Below are positions 12,365 to 20,637 of a stretch of DNA of 64,000 bases, in pieces. Numbering within the stretch: position 1 is the first letter of the stretch; each line of letters starts with the position of its first letter. Origin of the DNA: Erythrobacter cryptus DSM 12079 (GTDB lineage: Bacteria > Pseudomonadota > Alphaproteobacteria > Sphingomonadales > Sphingomonadaceae). A model generated the notes under the pieces. The model saw only the letters and a program-made list of their open reading frames with translations, was not told the origin of the DNA and did not search any database. The translations under genes and the position numbers were made by a program. The DNA is taken from positions 62,001 through 126,000 of the forward strand of contig NZ_AUHC01000008.1 of NCBI RefSeq assembly GCF_000422985.1, read 5' to 3'.

Positions 12365-12399
12365 GTGTCTTATATAGATAAGACACTGCCCGCGCGCAA
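12365..12399 (-). promoter_or_regulatory. Leaderless promoter with 9-bp inverted-repeat operator
   Basis: Reading the minus strand: TTGCGC (12399-12394), 17-base spacer, TATATA (12376-12371), six bases, then ATG 12364. A perfect inverted repeat GTGTCTTAT-N4-ATAAGACAC occupies 12365-12386 and covers the -10 box and the start point. A bound repressor would block the promoter completely. The binding protein is unknown and no regulator gene lies next to it. Confidence 0.6.
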
Positions 12400-12494
12400 G
12401 CCGCGCGCGGCCCGGCGCTTGCTGTGCGGTGATTGACCAGCCCCGCGCCCTGCCGCAGGAAGGGGCGCGCATCCCAGTCGGAGATTCTTGCCCC

Positions 12495-13817
12495 ATGACG
12501 ATTGACCCCGCTGCCGCCCCCGTGCTCTCCCGCCGCGCGCTGATCCGCACCAGCGTGCTGATGAGCGGCGGGGCGATGCTGTCCACCTTGCCTTTTGGCC
12601 GGGCGGCCCTTGCGCTCCACGATGTCTCGGAAAGCTGGCCCCATGTCGCGGCCCTGGCCGAACGCTATGTCGCCAGCGGCAAGGTTGCCAACATGCTGAT
12701 GACCTTCGGTTGGGGGGACGCGCCCCATGCCCACACGGTGGGCGGCGGCACGCTCGCGCTCGGCAAGGCCGAGCCGGTGGACGAGAATTCGCTCTACCGC
12801 ATCTATTCGATGTCCAAGCCCATCACCGGCATGGCGACGATGATCCTGATCGACGAAGGCAGGCTCGGGCTTGACCAGCCGCTTTATGAGATCCTGCCCG
12901 CCTTTCGCGACATGCAGGTGCTCCTTGATCCCGAAGGCCCGCTCGACAACACCGTGCCGGCGATCCGCCCGATCACCATCCGCCACCTGCTCACCCACAC
13001 CGCCGGGCTTGGCTACCAGATCGTCAGCAAGGGGCCGCTGCGCGATGCCTATAATGCGCAAGGGATCGTCGGCGGGCGGGTCAGCCGTATGCCGCTGCCG
13101 GGCTTTCCGCCTGTCACCCCGGCGCCGGGGCTTGCCGCCTGGGCCGATCGGCTGGCGCAATTGCCGTTGATGTATCAGCCCGGCACGCGCTGGAGCTATT
13201 CCTGCAGCATCGACCTGCTCGGCCGGGTGATCGAGGTGGCCAGCGGGATGCCCTTCGAGGCCTTCCTGCAAAAGCGCATCTTTGAACCCTGCGGCATGAC
13301 CAGTACCTTCATGACCGTGCCGCGCAGCGAGGCGCACCGCCTCACCGACAATTACGGGATCGTCGGCGGCACCCCCTTCCCGATCGATCCGGGGACCAAT
13401 TCGGTCTATCTCGATCCGCCCGAGGTGCCCGCGGGCGGCGGCGGCCTCGTCTCGAGCCCGAAGGACTATGACCGTTTCCTGCGGATGCTGCTTGGCTATG
13501 GCCGCATCGATGGGCGCTTCGTGATGAGCGAGGAAGCGGTGCGGGTGGGCACATCCAACCTGCTGCCCGAAGGGGTCGATCTTTCCGGCACCTGGATTGA
13601 GGGTGAGGGGCACGGCGCGGGCGGGCGCGTGCGCGGGGCGCAATATGGCTGGGGCGGGGCGGCGGGCACGCTCGCCGCGGTCGATTTCGATCTCAAGCTG
13701 CGCAGCGGTCTGTTCACCCAATACATGCCGGCCGAGGCCTATCCGGTGCGAACCGAGTTCCAGGCGGCGATCGAGGCCGATCTTGCCGCGCTGCGGGCAG
13801 AGCGCAAGGCGGCGTGA
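12495..13817 (+). CDS. Tat-exported serine hydrolase, beta-lactamase/EstB-like
   Basis: Class C beta-lactamase-fold serine hydrolase, 440 aa. A twin-arginine signal is visible (SRRALIRTS at 12-20, then a hydrophobic stretch), so it is likely exported folded. The catalytic SxxK motif is Ser105-Met-Ser-Lys108. The second motif (WSYSCSIDLLG) supplies the Tyr. This group mostly contains esterases and peptidases (EstB-like) rather than true beta-lactamases. ATG 12495 fits the Tat signal. Its stop shares one base with the nudC start (TGATG), implying coupling. Confidence 0.85.
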   Translation: MTIDPAAAPVLSRRALIRTSVLMSGGAMLSTLPFGRAALALHDVSESWPHVAALAERYVASGKVANMLMTFGWGDAPHAHTVGGGTLALGKAEPVDENSLYRIYSMSKPITGMATMILIDEGRLGLDQPLYEILPAFRDMQVLLDPEGPLDNTVPAIRPITIRHLLTHTAGLGYQIVSKGPLRDAYNAQGIVGGRVSRMPLPGFPPVTPAPGLAAWADRLAQLPLMYQPGTRWSYSCSIDLLGRVIEVASGMPFEAFLQKRIFEPCGMTSTFMTVPRSEAHRLTDNYGIVGGTPFPIDPGTNSVYLDPPEVPAGGGGLVSSPKDYDRFLRMLLGYGRIDGRFVMSEEAVRVGTSNLLPEGVDLSGTWIEGEGHGAGGRVRGAQYGWGGAAGTLAAVDFDLKLRSGLFTQYMPAEAYPVRTEFQAAIEADLAALRAERKAA

Positions 13818-14719
13818 TGCTGAGCACCCTGCCCGCCGCCGCGCCCAAGCCAATCGCCTTTGCCGGATCGCCGCTCGATCGGGCCGATCACATCCGCATG
13901 GACGATGAGGCGCTTGCCGGACTGATGAACTGGCGCGCGCGGGTGCTGCTGCTCGATGGGCTGCTGCCGGGGGTGGACGATCAGGGCGGGCTTGTCTGGG
14001 GCAGCCTTGCCGATGTCCCGCCCGAGGCCGAGCTGGTGTTCCTCGGCCTCATCGAGGGCAAGGCCCATTTCGCCCCCGTGCCGGCGCAGGGGGCCGAGGG
14101 GCCGGCCTATGCCATGCCGCGCGCCTGGGCGCTGATGACCCAGCTCTCACCGCCCGATCTTGCCATCTATGGCGCCGCGCGCAGCCTGGTTGATTGGCAC
14201 GCGCGCCACCGCTTCTGCGCCCGCTGCGGCGCGCCCACGCGGCTCGCCAAGGGCGGCTGGCAGCGCCACTGCGCGGCCTGCGGGGCCGATCACTTCCCCC
14301 GCACCGATCCGGTGACGATCATGCTGGTCGAGCACGAAGACAAGCTCTTGCTCGGCCGCCAGCCGCGCTTTCCGCCCAAGATGTATTCGGCGCTCGCAGG
14401 CTTTGTCGAACCGGGCGAGACCATCGAGGAAGCCGTGGTGCGCGAGATCCGCGAGGAGGCGGGCGTGGCCGTGCGCGATGTGCGCTACATCGCCAGCCAG
14501 CCCTGGCCCTTTCCCAGCCAACTGATGATCGGCTGCACCAGCGTGGCCGACGATCCCACGCTCGCGATCGACACCACCGAACTCGAAGACGCGCGCTGGT
14601 TCACCCGCGCCGAGCTCGAGGCCGCGCGCGCCGCGGGCGAGGCGGGGACCGAGCTGCTCTATTTCCCGCGCCCCTTTGCGATTGCCCATCATCTCATCTG
14701 CTGGTGGCTCGACCGATGA
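13817..14719 (+). CDS. nudC: NAD(+)/NADH pyrophosphatase
   Basis: NUDIX hydrolase acting on NADH and NAD-capped RNA, 300 aa. A zinc ribbon (Cys134, 137, 152 and 155) precedes the Nudix box (about 195-217, GFVEPGETIEEA then REIREEAGV). The NudC-specific SQPWPFP motif follows at 227-233, so this is a confident NudC rather than a generic NUDIX protein. The start overlaps the upstream hydrolase stop by one base, and the stop overlaps the next gene by 4 bases. Confidence 0.94.
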   Translation: MLSTLPAAAPKPIAFAGSPLDRADHIRMDDEALAGLMNWRARVLLLDGLLPGVDDQGGLVWGSLADVPPEAELVFLGLIEGKAHFAPVPAQGAEGPAYAMPRAWALMTQLSPPDLAIYGAARSLVDWHARHRFCARCGAPTRLAKGGWQRHCAACGADHFPRTDPVTIMLVEHEDKLLLGRQPRFPPKMYSALAGFVEPGETIEEAVVREIREEAGVAVRDVRYIASQPWPFPSQLMIGCTSVADDPTLAIDTTELEDARWFTRAELEAARAAGEAGTELLYFPRPFAIAHHLICWWLDR

Positions 14720-15426
14720 GCAGCGCCGGGCCCGAGCATGTCACCATCGACATCTTCTCCGATGTCATGTGCCCCTGGTGCCTGATCGGCTATGGCCAAT
14801 TGTCGCGCGCGCTTGACCAGTTGCAGGGCGAGATCGCCGCAAGCATCCGCTGGCGCCCGTTTGAACTCAACCCCGACATGCCACCCGAGGGGGAGGAACA
14901 GGAAGCCCACCTCGCGCGCAAATATGGCCGTTCGGCTGCGCAAGGCGCGGCGATCCGCGGCCAGATGCAGGCGCTTGCCGCCGAGGCCGGGGTTTCGCTT
15001 GCCTGGGAAGGCGAAGGCGCGGCGCCGACGGCAATGATGTGGAACACCCGCGCCTGTCACAAGCTTCTGTCCTTCGCGCTCGATGAAGCCGGGCCCGAAG
15101 TGCAGACCGCGCTCAAGCTCGCGCTGTTTCGCGCCCATTTCAACCAGCGCCGCAACATGGCCGATGCGCAAGTGCTGCTCGAGATCGCCGCGCAGGTGGG
15201 GCTGCACCGCCTGGCGGCGCGCGCGGCGCTCGCGGATGCGGCGCTCGATGCGCGCGTGCGCGCCGAACAGCGCGAGGCATGGGACATGAACATTACCGGG
15301 GTTCCGGCGATGATCGTCGAGGGGCGTTTTCTCATCCCCGGGGCGCAGGCGCCCGAGACCTATGTCAATGCCCTGCGCCGGGTGGTGGAGAGGCGCCGCG
15401 CCGCAGCGGGCGAGGCGCTCACATAA
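14716..15426 (+). CDS. FrnE-like DsbA-family oxidoreductase
   Basis: Cytoplasmic thioredoxin-fold protein of the FrnE/2-hydroxychromene isomerase-like group, 236 aa. The N-terminal motif DVMCPWCLIG (about 15-24) holds the CxxC site, and the C-terminal loop MNITGVPAMIV carries the cis-proline. There is no signal peptide. The ATG at 14716 overlaps nudC by 4 bases. The link to NudC suggests a redox or oxidative-stress role, which is inference. Its 3' end overlaps the convergent DUF1489 gene by 8 bases. Confidence 0.88.
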   Translation: MSSAGPEHVTIDIFSDVMCPWCLIGYGQLSRALDQLQGEIAASIRWRPFELNPDMPPEGEEQEAHLARKYGRSAAQGAAIRGQMQALAAEAGVSLAWEGEGAAPTAMMWNTRACHKLLSFALDEAGPEVQTALKLALFRAHFNQRRNMADAQVLLEIAAQVGLHRLAARAALADAALDARVRAEQREAWDMNITGVPAMIVEGRFLIPGAQAPETYVNALRRVVERRRAAAGEALT

Positions 15427-15811
15427 GCCCCAGCTTTTCCAGCTTCATGGCAAGGTGCCCGGGCAGGGCATCGCCCAGCGCCTCGCCCTCGGCCAGATCG
15501 CGCGGGGCATCGGCCGCGGAAAGATAGCGCCAGCCCTGGTGCGCGCGTTTGGGCTGAGGATGGACGCGGATCAGCCGCGGTGCAAGGCAGATGTCCCAGC
15601 GGCCATCGGCGGTCTCGGCAAAGCCGAGGATCGGCGAACGCGCCACCAGCGTGTGGTTGACGATCCAGTAGAGCGAGCCGCCGATGCACTCGGCATGGCG
15701 CGTCGGGCGGTTGCGGGTGGTGAGGCGCACCTCGCGCCGGCTCTGATACCAGCTTGCAAGCTCGGCATAGCTTTTCGCGCCATAGGCGATCTTGGTGAGA
15801 TGGAGAGGCAT
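15419..15811 (-). CDS. DUF1489 family protein
   Basis: Small protein (130 aa) with the alphaproteobacterial DUF1489 pattern: N-terminal MPLHLTKIA(F/Y)GA, a central Tyr/Trp-rich segment (SLYWIVNHTLVARSPI) and a basic C-terminal part with GWRYL. The function is unknown. ATG 15811 begins the conserved N-terminus. It lies 34 bases downstream of the Rieske gene on the same strand and could be at the tail of that transcript, although DUF1489 is normally a lone conserved gene. Confidence 0.8.
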   Translation of the reverse strand: MPLHLTKIAYGAKSYAELASWYQSRREVRLTTRNRPTRHAECIGGSLYWIVNHTLVARSPILGFAETADGRWDICLAPRLIRVHPQPKRAHQGWRYLSAADAPRDLAEGEALGDALPGHLAMKLEKLGLM

Positions 15812-15845
15812 GGGGCAAGGGTTCATGCCCGGCCGCGCGGGCAAG

Positions 15846-17219
15846 TCAACCGGCGAGGTATTGTTCGAGCGTCAGGTGCAGCCGGCGGATGCGCGCTTCC
15901 TGGTAGTTCCCGAGCGTCTGCCCGCCCTTGCGCGAGGCCCGGGCGCCCTCGCGCTGGAGCAGCAGGTTCTCGGTGTCCTGATCGAGGATTTCGGCGAGGG
16001 CAAAGCCGGGGATGGTGGTGTAGCTGTCCTCCACCCCGAGGCGGATCGGGGTGGCCGGGGCAGGGCGCGCGCCGCTTGCGGGCAGGGGCTGGAGCAGCAG
16101 GATCTCGTGCAAGGTCTCCTCCACCCCCAGCGGGCGGAAGCGATAGCACAGGCGGATATTGATGCCGGGGAAGAAGAAGGCGTTGGGAAAGAGGAAATAT
16201 TCGATCGAATCGAGCATTTCCGCGGTCGAGACGCGCGACAGGTCGGTGCCGAAGGCCGCGCCCAGCTCGGCGCGCAGCAGCCGGGCATGTTCGGCCCGGG
16301 CGCTGGTGCCGGGGGACAGCGCTGCCGGATCGCGCCCGAGCCGGGCGAACACCGTCTCCTCGCGCACCGGGCGCGGCAGGTGGGGGCTGGGCACCCCGAT
16401 GGCGTGGATGAAGCGCGAGACATGGGGACCGAAGATGTCATACTGGGCATTGGCATCAGCGGCGGTGTAAAGCGCCTGCGGATGGGTGGCGAGCACGTGC
16501 CAGGCCTCGAGGAAGGCCTCCATCGCCATCTTCCAGTTGGCGGGCAGCACCTTTTCGGTGTGGAGCGCGACATAGCGATCATCCATCGGCCAGTGGCGGA
16601 AATGCTCGGGGATCACCTCGAGCTGATGGGCCAGCGGGGGCGGCGCTGCCCCCATGTGGATGAAGACGAAGCCGCCCCAGGTCTCGCAGGCGATTTCGTC
16701 CAGCCCGAAATCGGCCTCGCGCACATGGGGAAAGTCCCAGCGGCACGGCATTTCGCGCAACGAGCCATCGAGGTTCCAGCTCATCCCGTGGAAGGGGCAG
16801 CGGATCGCCCTGCGCACGCCGCCGCGGCTGCCCTCGCGGGCAAACTTCATCCCCCGGTGCGGGCAGGAATTGATGAAGGCGCGGATGCGGCTGTCCTCGC
16901 CCCGGACCACCAGCACCGAATGGCGCCCGATGTCATAGACATGGCGATCACCCGGCGCCGGGATGTGCTCCTCGCGGCAGGCCCATTGCCAGACATTGGG
17001 CCACAGCCGCTCCATCTCCGCCTCGTAAAAGGCCGGATCGTGGTAGCGGGCAAAGGGAATGTCACCATCGCCGAGGAAGGCATAGCGCTGCTCGCGCAGC
17101 GGCGGCGGCGGATCGTCGCCATCGGCGGCAAGAATGTCCTGATAGGAGGGGCCGGGGCAGCGCGCCGCCCCCGGGGGCAGAGCAGGATCGCGCGGCGGGG
17201 CAGGATCGCGTCTGCTCAC
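15846..17219 (-). CDS. Rieske oxygenase alpha subunit (ring-hydroxylating type)
   Basis: Large subunit of a Rieske non-haem iron oxygenase, 457 aa. The [2Fe-2S] motif is Cys119-Pro-His121 with Cys141-x2-His144. The catalytic-domain motif AWHVLATHPQ gives iron ligands His241 and His246. The substrate is unknown. It overlaps the upstream NTF2-like gene by 4 bases. No ferredoxin or reductase gene is nearby, so electrons must come from partners encoded elsewhere. The residue-240 motif and overall length fit aromatic-ring or quaternary-amine oxygenases equally. Confidence 0.88.
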   Translation of the reverse strand: MSRRDPAPPRDPALPPGAARCPGPSYQDILAADGDDPPPPLREQRYAFLGDGDIPFARYHDPAFYEAEMERLWPNVWQWACREEHIPAPGDRHVYDIGRHSVLVVRGEDSRIRAFINSCPHRGMKFAREGSRGGVRRAIRCPFHGMSWNLDGSLREMPCRWDFPHVREADFGLDEIACETWGGFVFIHMGAAPPPLAHQLEVIPEHFRHWPMDDRYVALHTEKVLPANWKMAMEAFLEAWHVLATHPQALYTAADANAQYDIFGPHVSRFIHAIGVPSPHLPRPVREETVFARLGRDPAALSPGTSARAEHARLLRAELGAAFGTDLSRVSTAEMLDSIEYFLFPNAFFFPGINIRLCYRFRPLGVEETLHEILLLQPLPASGARPAPATPIRLGVEDSYTTIPGFALAEILDQDTENLLLQREGARASRKGGQTLGNYQEARIRRLHLTLEQYLAG

Positions 17220-17722
17220 GCTCGCATCGCCTCGCGCCGGTAGAGAGGGTCATCGGGCTTGCGCGCGCCGATGAGGAAGGGCGCGCGTGCGAGCATGGCA
17301 TCGCTTGCCGGATCGTCGCGCAGCCAATCGACGAGTTCGGCGCGATAGGCGATCTTCCAGATGCCGCCGCGCCGCTCGTAGCGATCGAGATAGCGCCCGG
17401 CGATGAACAGATCGCGCGGCGCGCCTTGCGCATCGAAGCTGCGGTGCCAGGCCTGATAATAGACCTCGCCAAAGGCCTCGTCCGCGCCGGCAAAATCAAC
17501 GAGGTGTTGGCCGATCAGATGATGGTTGCGCGCATGATCCTCGAGCGCGGCCATGCAGAAGGCGGCAAAGTCCGCAGGGCCGCCGGAAAAGATGCCATAT
17601 TCGCAGCGCGCATCGGGCCAGAACTGGGCCGCGAGCAGCGCTTCGTCGAGCCGGTCGAGTGCGCGCATGTAGAGCGCGGCAAGATCGGCAAGGGCAAAGC
17701 GGTCCTCGGCCCTGGCGCTCAT
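17216..17722 (-). CDS. NTF2/SnoaL-fold protein (possible oxygenase beta subunit)
   Basis: NTF2-like cone-fold protein, 168 aa, of the SnoaL type. The family pattern is an N-terminal helix (LADLAALYMRALDRLD), a central HHLIGQHLVDF and C-terminal strands with WKIAYR. Ring-hydroxylating dioxygenase beta subunits share this fold, so it may be the small subunit of the adjacent oxygenase. Alternatively it may be a separate dehydratase or isomerase. It overlaps both neighbours by 4 bases, implying stoichiometric expression. Confidence 0.8.
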   Translation of the reverse strand: MSARAEDRFALADLAALYMRALDRLDEALLAAQFWPDARCEYGIFSGGPADFAAFCMAALEDHARNHHLIGQHLVDFAGADEAFGEVYYQAWHRSFDAQGAPRDLFIAGRYLDRYERRGGIWKIAYRAELVDWLRDDPASDAMLARAPFLIGARKPDDPLYRREAMRA

Positions 17723-18492
17723 GCGATCGACAGGCCCCCATCGACGATGAAGGGCGCACCGGTGGCAAACTTGCTTTCATCGCTCGCAAGATAGACGACG
17801 AGATGGGCAATATCCTCGACCTCGCCCATCCGCCCGATCGGCTGGGCGATGCTGAAGGCCGCGCGGGTCGCTTGCGGGTCGGGCGTGCCGGCAATCACGC
17901 TTTCGACATTGGGGGTGAGGATCGTGCCGGGCTGGATGCAATTGACCCTGATGCCGTTCTTCTCGCGCGCGCAATAGAGCGCGATCGACTTGGTGAGCAT
18001 CGCCACGGCCGCCTTGGCCGAATTGTAGGCGGCCAGATCGGGGGAGGGCTTGTTGCCCGCGGCGGAGGAGAAATTGATGATCGAGCCGCCGGCGCTCCCC
18101 CACTCCTTGTGGCGCGCCATCAGCGGGATCGCTGCCTTGCAGCCCATGAAGATCGAATCGACGTCAACCGTGTAGCAGCGGCGGAAATCTTCCGGCGTTA
18201 TGTCCATCACCGAGCCATAGACGGTGATCGCGGCGTTGTTCACCAGCACGTCGAGCCGCCCGTGGCGCGCTTCGACCGCGCCGATCACCTCCTGCCAGCG
18301 CGGCCAATCGGTCACGTCCTGGTGGAGGAAGTCGCAGCCCAGCGCCGCCGCGCTCGCCGCGCCGACTTGCGCATTGATATCGGTGATGATGACGCGCGCG
18401 CCCTCGGCGATCAGCGCCCTTGCCGCGGCCTCGCCGAGGCCCATCGCCCCGCCGGTCAGCAGCACCACCTTGCCGGCCACGCGCCCTGCCAT
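17719..18492 (-). CDS. Short-chain dehydrogenase/reductase
   Basis: Classical SDR of 257 aa. The NAD(P)-binding motif is Thr13-GGAMGLG20 and NNAA lies at about 85-88. The catalytic set is Ser142/143, Tyr156 and Lys160 (YNSAK). Asp38 (TDIN) after the second strand favours NAD over NADP. As first gene of the oxygenase operon it probably oxidises a diol or alcohol made by the Rieske enzyme; the substrate is not predictable. Start ATG 18492. Confidence 0.93.
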   Translation of the reverse strand: MAGRVAGKVVLLTGGAMGLGEAAARALIAEGARVIITDINAQVGAASAAALGCDFLHQDVTDWPRWQEVIGAVEARHGRLDVLVNNAAITVYGSVMDITPEDFRRCYTVDVDSIFMGCKAAIPLMARHKEWGSAGGSIINFSSAAGNKPSPDLAAYNSAKAAVAMLTKSIALYCAREKNGIRVNCIQPGTILTPNVESVIAGTPDPQATRAAFSIAQPIGRMGEVEDIAHLVVYLASDESKFATGAPFIVDGGLSIA

Positions 18493-18529
18493 CCTGCTCT
18501 CCCCTCGTCTCCTTGGGGAAAGAGGGCTA

Positions 18530-19978
18530 TCAGCCGACCAGCCCGCTGACCACTGCCAAACTGAGGAAGACCAGAAAGCCCATCGAATCGGTCGTCATGG
18601 TGACGAAGATCGAGGAGGCGATCGCCGGGTCGCCCTTGAGCTTCTGGATGGCGAGCGGCACCAGCACCCCGGCAAAGCCGGCGATCATGATGTTGCACAG
18701 CATCGCCGTGCCGATCACCGCGCCGAGCAGCGGGTTGCTGAACAGGAGGGCGACGATGGTGCCGATCACCAGCGCCACGGTGCTGCCGTTGAGCGCGGCG
18801 ATCGACAGCTCGCGCCGGATCGCCCGCCAGGTGTTGGCATCAGTGAGCTGGTTGGTGGCAAGCGCGCGCACCGTCACCGCCAGGGTCTGCGTCCCGGCAT
18901 TGCCGCCAATGCCAGCGACGATCGGCATGAGCGTGGCGAGCGCGACCATGGTGGCGATCACCTCCTCGAATTGGGCGATCACCGAGGATGCGACCGAGGC
19001 GGTGAGCAGGTTGGCAAGCAGCCAGCGCACCCGGGCCTTGTAGCTGTCAGTGATCGGCTCGTTGATGTCGCCATCGCCCGCGCCCGAGAGCAGCAGCGCG
19101 TCCTCGCCGGCTTCCTCGGAGATGATGTGGACGATGTCGTCCACCGTCATCTGCCCCACCAGCCGCCCGCTCTCGTCCACCACCGCGGCCGAGATCAGCG
19201 CATATTTCTGGAACATCAGCGCCACCTCTTCCTGATCCATGGTGACAGGGATCAGGGTCTGGTCGCGCTTCATCACATCGGTGAGGCGGACGTTGCGCGG
19301 GGTGGTGAGGATCCACGAGAGCGCGCAGGTGCCGACCGGGTGGAAGCCCTCGTCCACCACGAAGACCTCGTAGAAATCGTGCTCGATATCGCCCTGTTCG
19401 CGCAGGTAATCGATGAGATCGCCCACGCTCATGTGCTCGGGCACGGCGACGAAGTGGCGGCTCATCAGCCGCCCGGCGGTCTCCTCGGGATAGGCGAGTG
19501 CGCTTGCCACCGCGGCGCGGGTTTCTGGCTCGAGCTCGGCGATCACCGCGGCCTGATCGGCCGCGTCGAGGTCCTCGATCAGCTGCACCGCATCATCGGT
19601 GTCGAGCTGTTCGGCGATGGTGGCGACCGCCTGGGCGGGCAGGGCCTCGATCAGGTCCTCGCGCACGTAATCGTTGAGCTCGGCGATCACCTCGCTGGTC
19701 ATCAGGTCGCTGATCGCTCGGGCAAGCTCGGCCCGTTCGGAGCGCTCGAGCAGTTCGATGAGGTCGGCAATGTCGGCGGCATGGAGCGGCTCGACCAGGT
19801 CATAGACCGCGCCCTTGTCGCCCGCCTCGAGCGCGGCGCGCACGGAAGCGACGTAATCGGCCTTCAGCCGGTTCTCGCTGTCGAGCCGCTCGTCATCGAC
19901 CCGGTCATCCGGGCGCACGGCAACCTCGCCCGGATCGGCGATCCCTGCCGGTTCGTCGATGATGCGCTCCTCGGCCAT
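18530..19978 (-). CDS. mgtE: Magnesium transporter MgtE
   Basis: Mg2+ channel of 482 aa with the standard architecture. The N-terminal superhelical MgtE_N domain (about 45-145) is followed by two CBS domains (about 150-275). Five membrane helices (about 320-480) include the pore motif GGNAGTQT. It gates Mg2+ entry in response to cytosolic Mg2+ and ATP. The likely promoter leaves no 5' leader, so an M-box riboswitch is excluded at this promoter. Confidence 0.95.
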   Translation of the reverse strand: MAEERIIDEPAGIADPGEVAVRPDDRVDDERLDSENRLKADYVASVRAALEAGDKGAVYDLVEPLHAADIADLIELLERSERAELARAISDLMTSEVIAELNDYVREDLIEALPAQAVATIAEQLDTDDAVQLIEDLDAADQAAVIAELEPETRAAVASALAYPEETAGRLMSRHFVAVPEHMSVGDLIDYLREQGDIEHDFYEVFVVDEGFHPVGTCALSWILTTPRNVRLTDVMKRDQTLIPVTMDQEEVALMFQKYALISAAVVDESGRLVGQMTVDDIVHIISEEAGEDALLLSGAGDGDINEPITDSYKARVRWLLANLLTASVASSVIAQFEEVIATMVALATLMPIVAGIGGNAGTQTLAVTVRALATNQLTDANTWRAIRRELSIAALNGSTVALVIGTIVALLFSNPLLGAVIGTAMLCNIMIAGFAGVLVPLAIQKLKGDPAIASSIFVTMTTDSMGFLVFLSLAVVSGLVG

Positions 19979-19985
19979 GGCGCGG

Positions 19986-20013
19986 CGTTTACGGGGGGAG
20001 GCGCGAAAAGCAA
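19986..20013 (-). promoter_or_regulatory. Probable leaderless promoter of mgtE
   Basis: On the minus strand: TTGCTT (20013-20008), 16-base spacer, TAAACG (19991-19986), then 7 bases to ATG 19978. No Shine-Dalgarno can fit in between. Confidence 0.42.
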
Positions 20014-20023
20014 GCGCGGGAGG

Positions 20024-20051
20024 GTGACAGCGCGCGATTGCCTGCTAAAAG
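20024..20051 (+). promoter_or_regulatory. Probable promoter of the cyclophilin gene
   Basis: GTGACA (20024-20029), 16-base spacer and TAAAAG (20046-20051), followed by a leader of about 25 bases with the Shine-Dalgarno ACAGGAG before ATG 20083. It is back to back with the mgtE promoter. Confidence 0.45.
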
Positions 20052-20082
20052 CCGCGCCCAGCACCAACAGGAGACCGCAGCC

Positions 20083-20544
20083 ATGGCCGAAACTCTTACC
20101 TTCACGCTCGATACCGGCGATGGCGTGCCCAAGGAGGTGGTGATCCGCCTGCGCCCTGATCTGGCCCCCGGCCATGTCGCGCGCATCACCGAGCTGGCGC
20201 AGGAAGGCTTTTATGATGGCGTGGTGTTCCACCGCGTGATCGATGGCTTCATGGCGCAAGGGGGCGATCCTACCGGCACCGGCATGGGTGGCAGCGACAA
20301 GCCCGATCTCAGGGCCGAGTTCAGCGATGCCCCGCATGTGCGCGGCACCTGCTCGATGGCGCGCACCAGCTATCCGCACTCGGCCAATTCGCAGTTCTTC
20401 ATCTGCTTTGACGATGCCACCTTTCTTGACGGGCAATATACCGTGTGGGGCGAGGTTGAAAGCGGGATGGAGCATGTCGATGCCCTGCCGCGGGGCGAGC
20501 CGCCGCGCGCGCCGGGGAAGATCGTGAAGGCGACCGTCGCCTGA
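20083..20544 (+). CDS. Peptidyl-prolyl cis-trans isomerase (cyclophilin)
   Basis: Cytoplasmic cyclophilin-type PPIase, 153 aa, with no signal peptide. Signature residues include FHRVIDGFMAQGGDPTGTG (about 53-71) and MARTSYPHSANSQFFI, with the catalytic Arg in FHRV. It accelerates proline isomerisation in protein folding. The domain ends with ALPRGEPPRAPGKI. ATG 20083 follows a good Shine-Dalgarno. Equivalent to PpiB-type enzymes. Confidence 0.93.
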   Translation: MAETLTFTLDTGDGVPKEVVIRLRPDLAPGHVARITELAQEGFYDGVVFHRVIDGFMAQGGDPTGTGMGGSDKPDLRAEFSDAPHVRGTCSMARTSYPHSANSQFFICFDDATFLDGQYTVWGEVESGMEHVDALPRGEPPRAPGKIVKATVA

Positions 20545-20637
20545 GCGGCTGCGCCCTTCCGGGCGAGGGGAAGCCGGCAGGGCCGGGGCGCGGCGCGGTT
20601 GTGCGCGCGTCGCCCTGCGGCTAAGAGCGCGCCGATC

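Noticed and set aside
12495-13817. Beta-lactamase conferring antibiotic resistance
   Set aside because: The SxxK motif is present, but the second motif is Y-S-C rather than Y-A-N, which favours the EstB-like esterase/peptidase group. No AmpR-type regulator is adjacent.
19979-20082. M-box magnesium riboswitch before mgtE
   Set aside because: Only about 100 bases separate mgtE from the divergent cyclophilin gene, and the best promoter leaves a leader of 0-2 bases.
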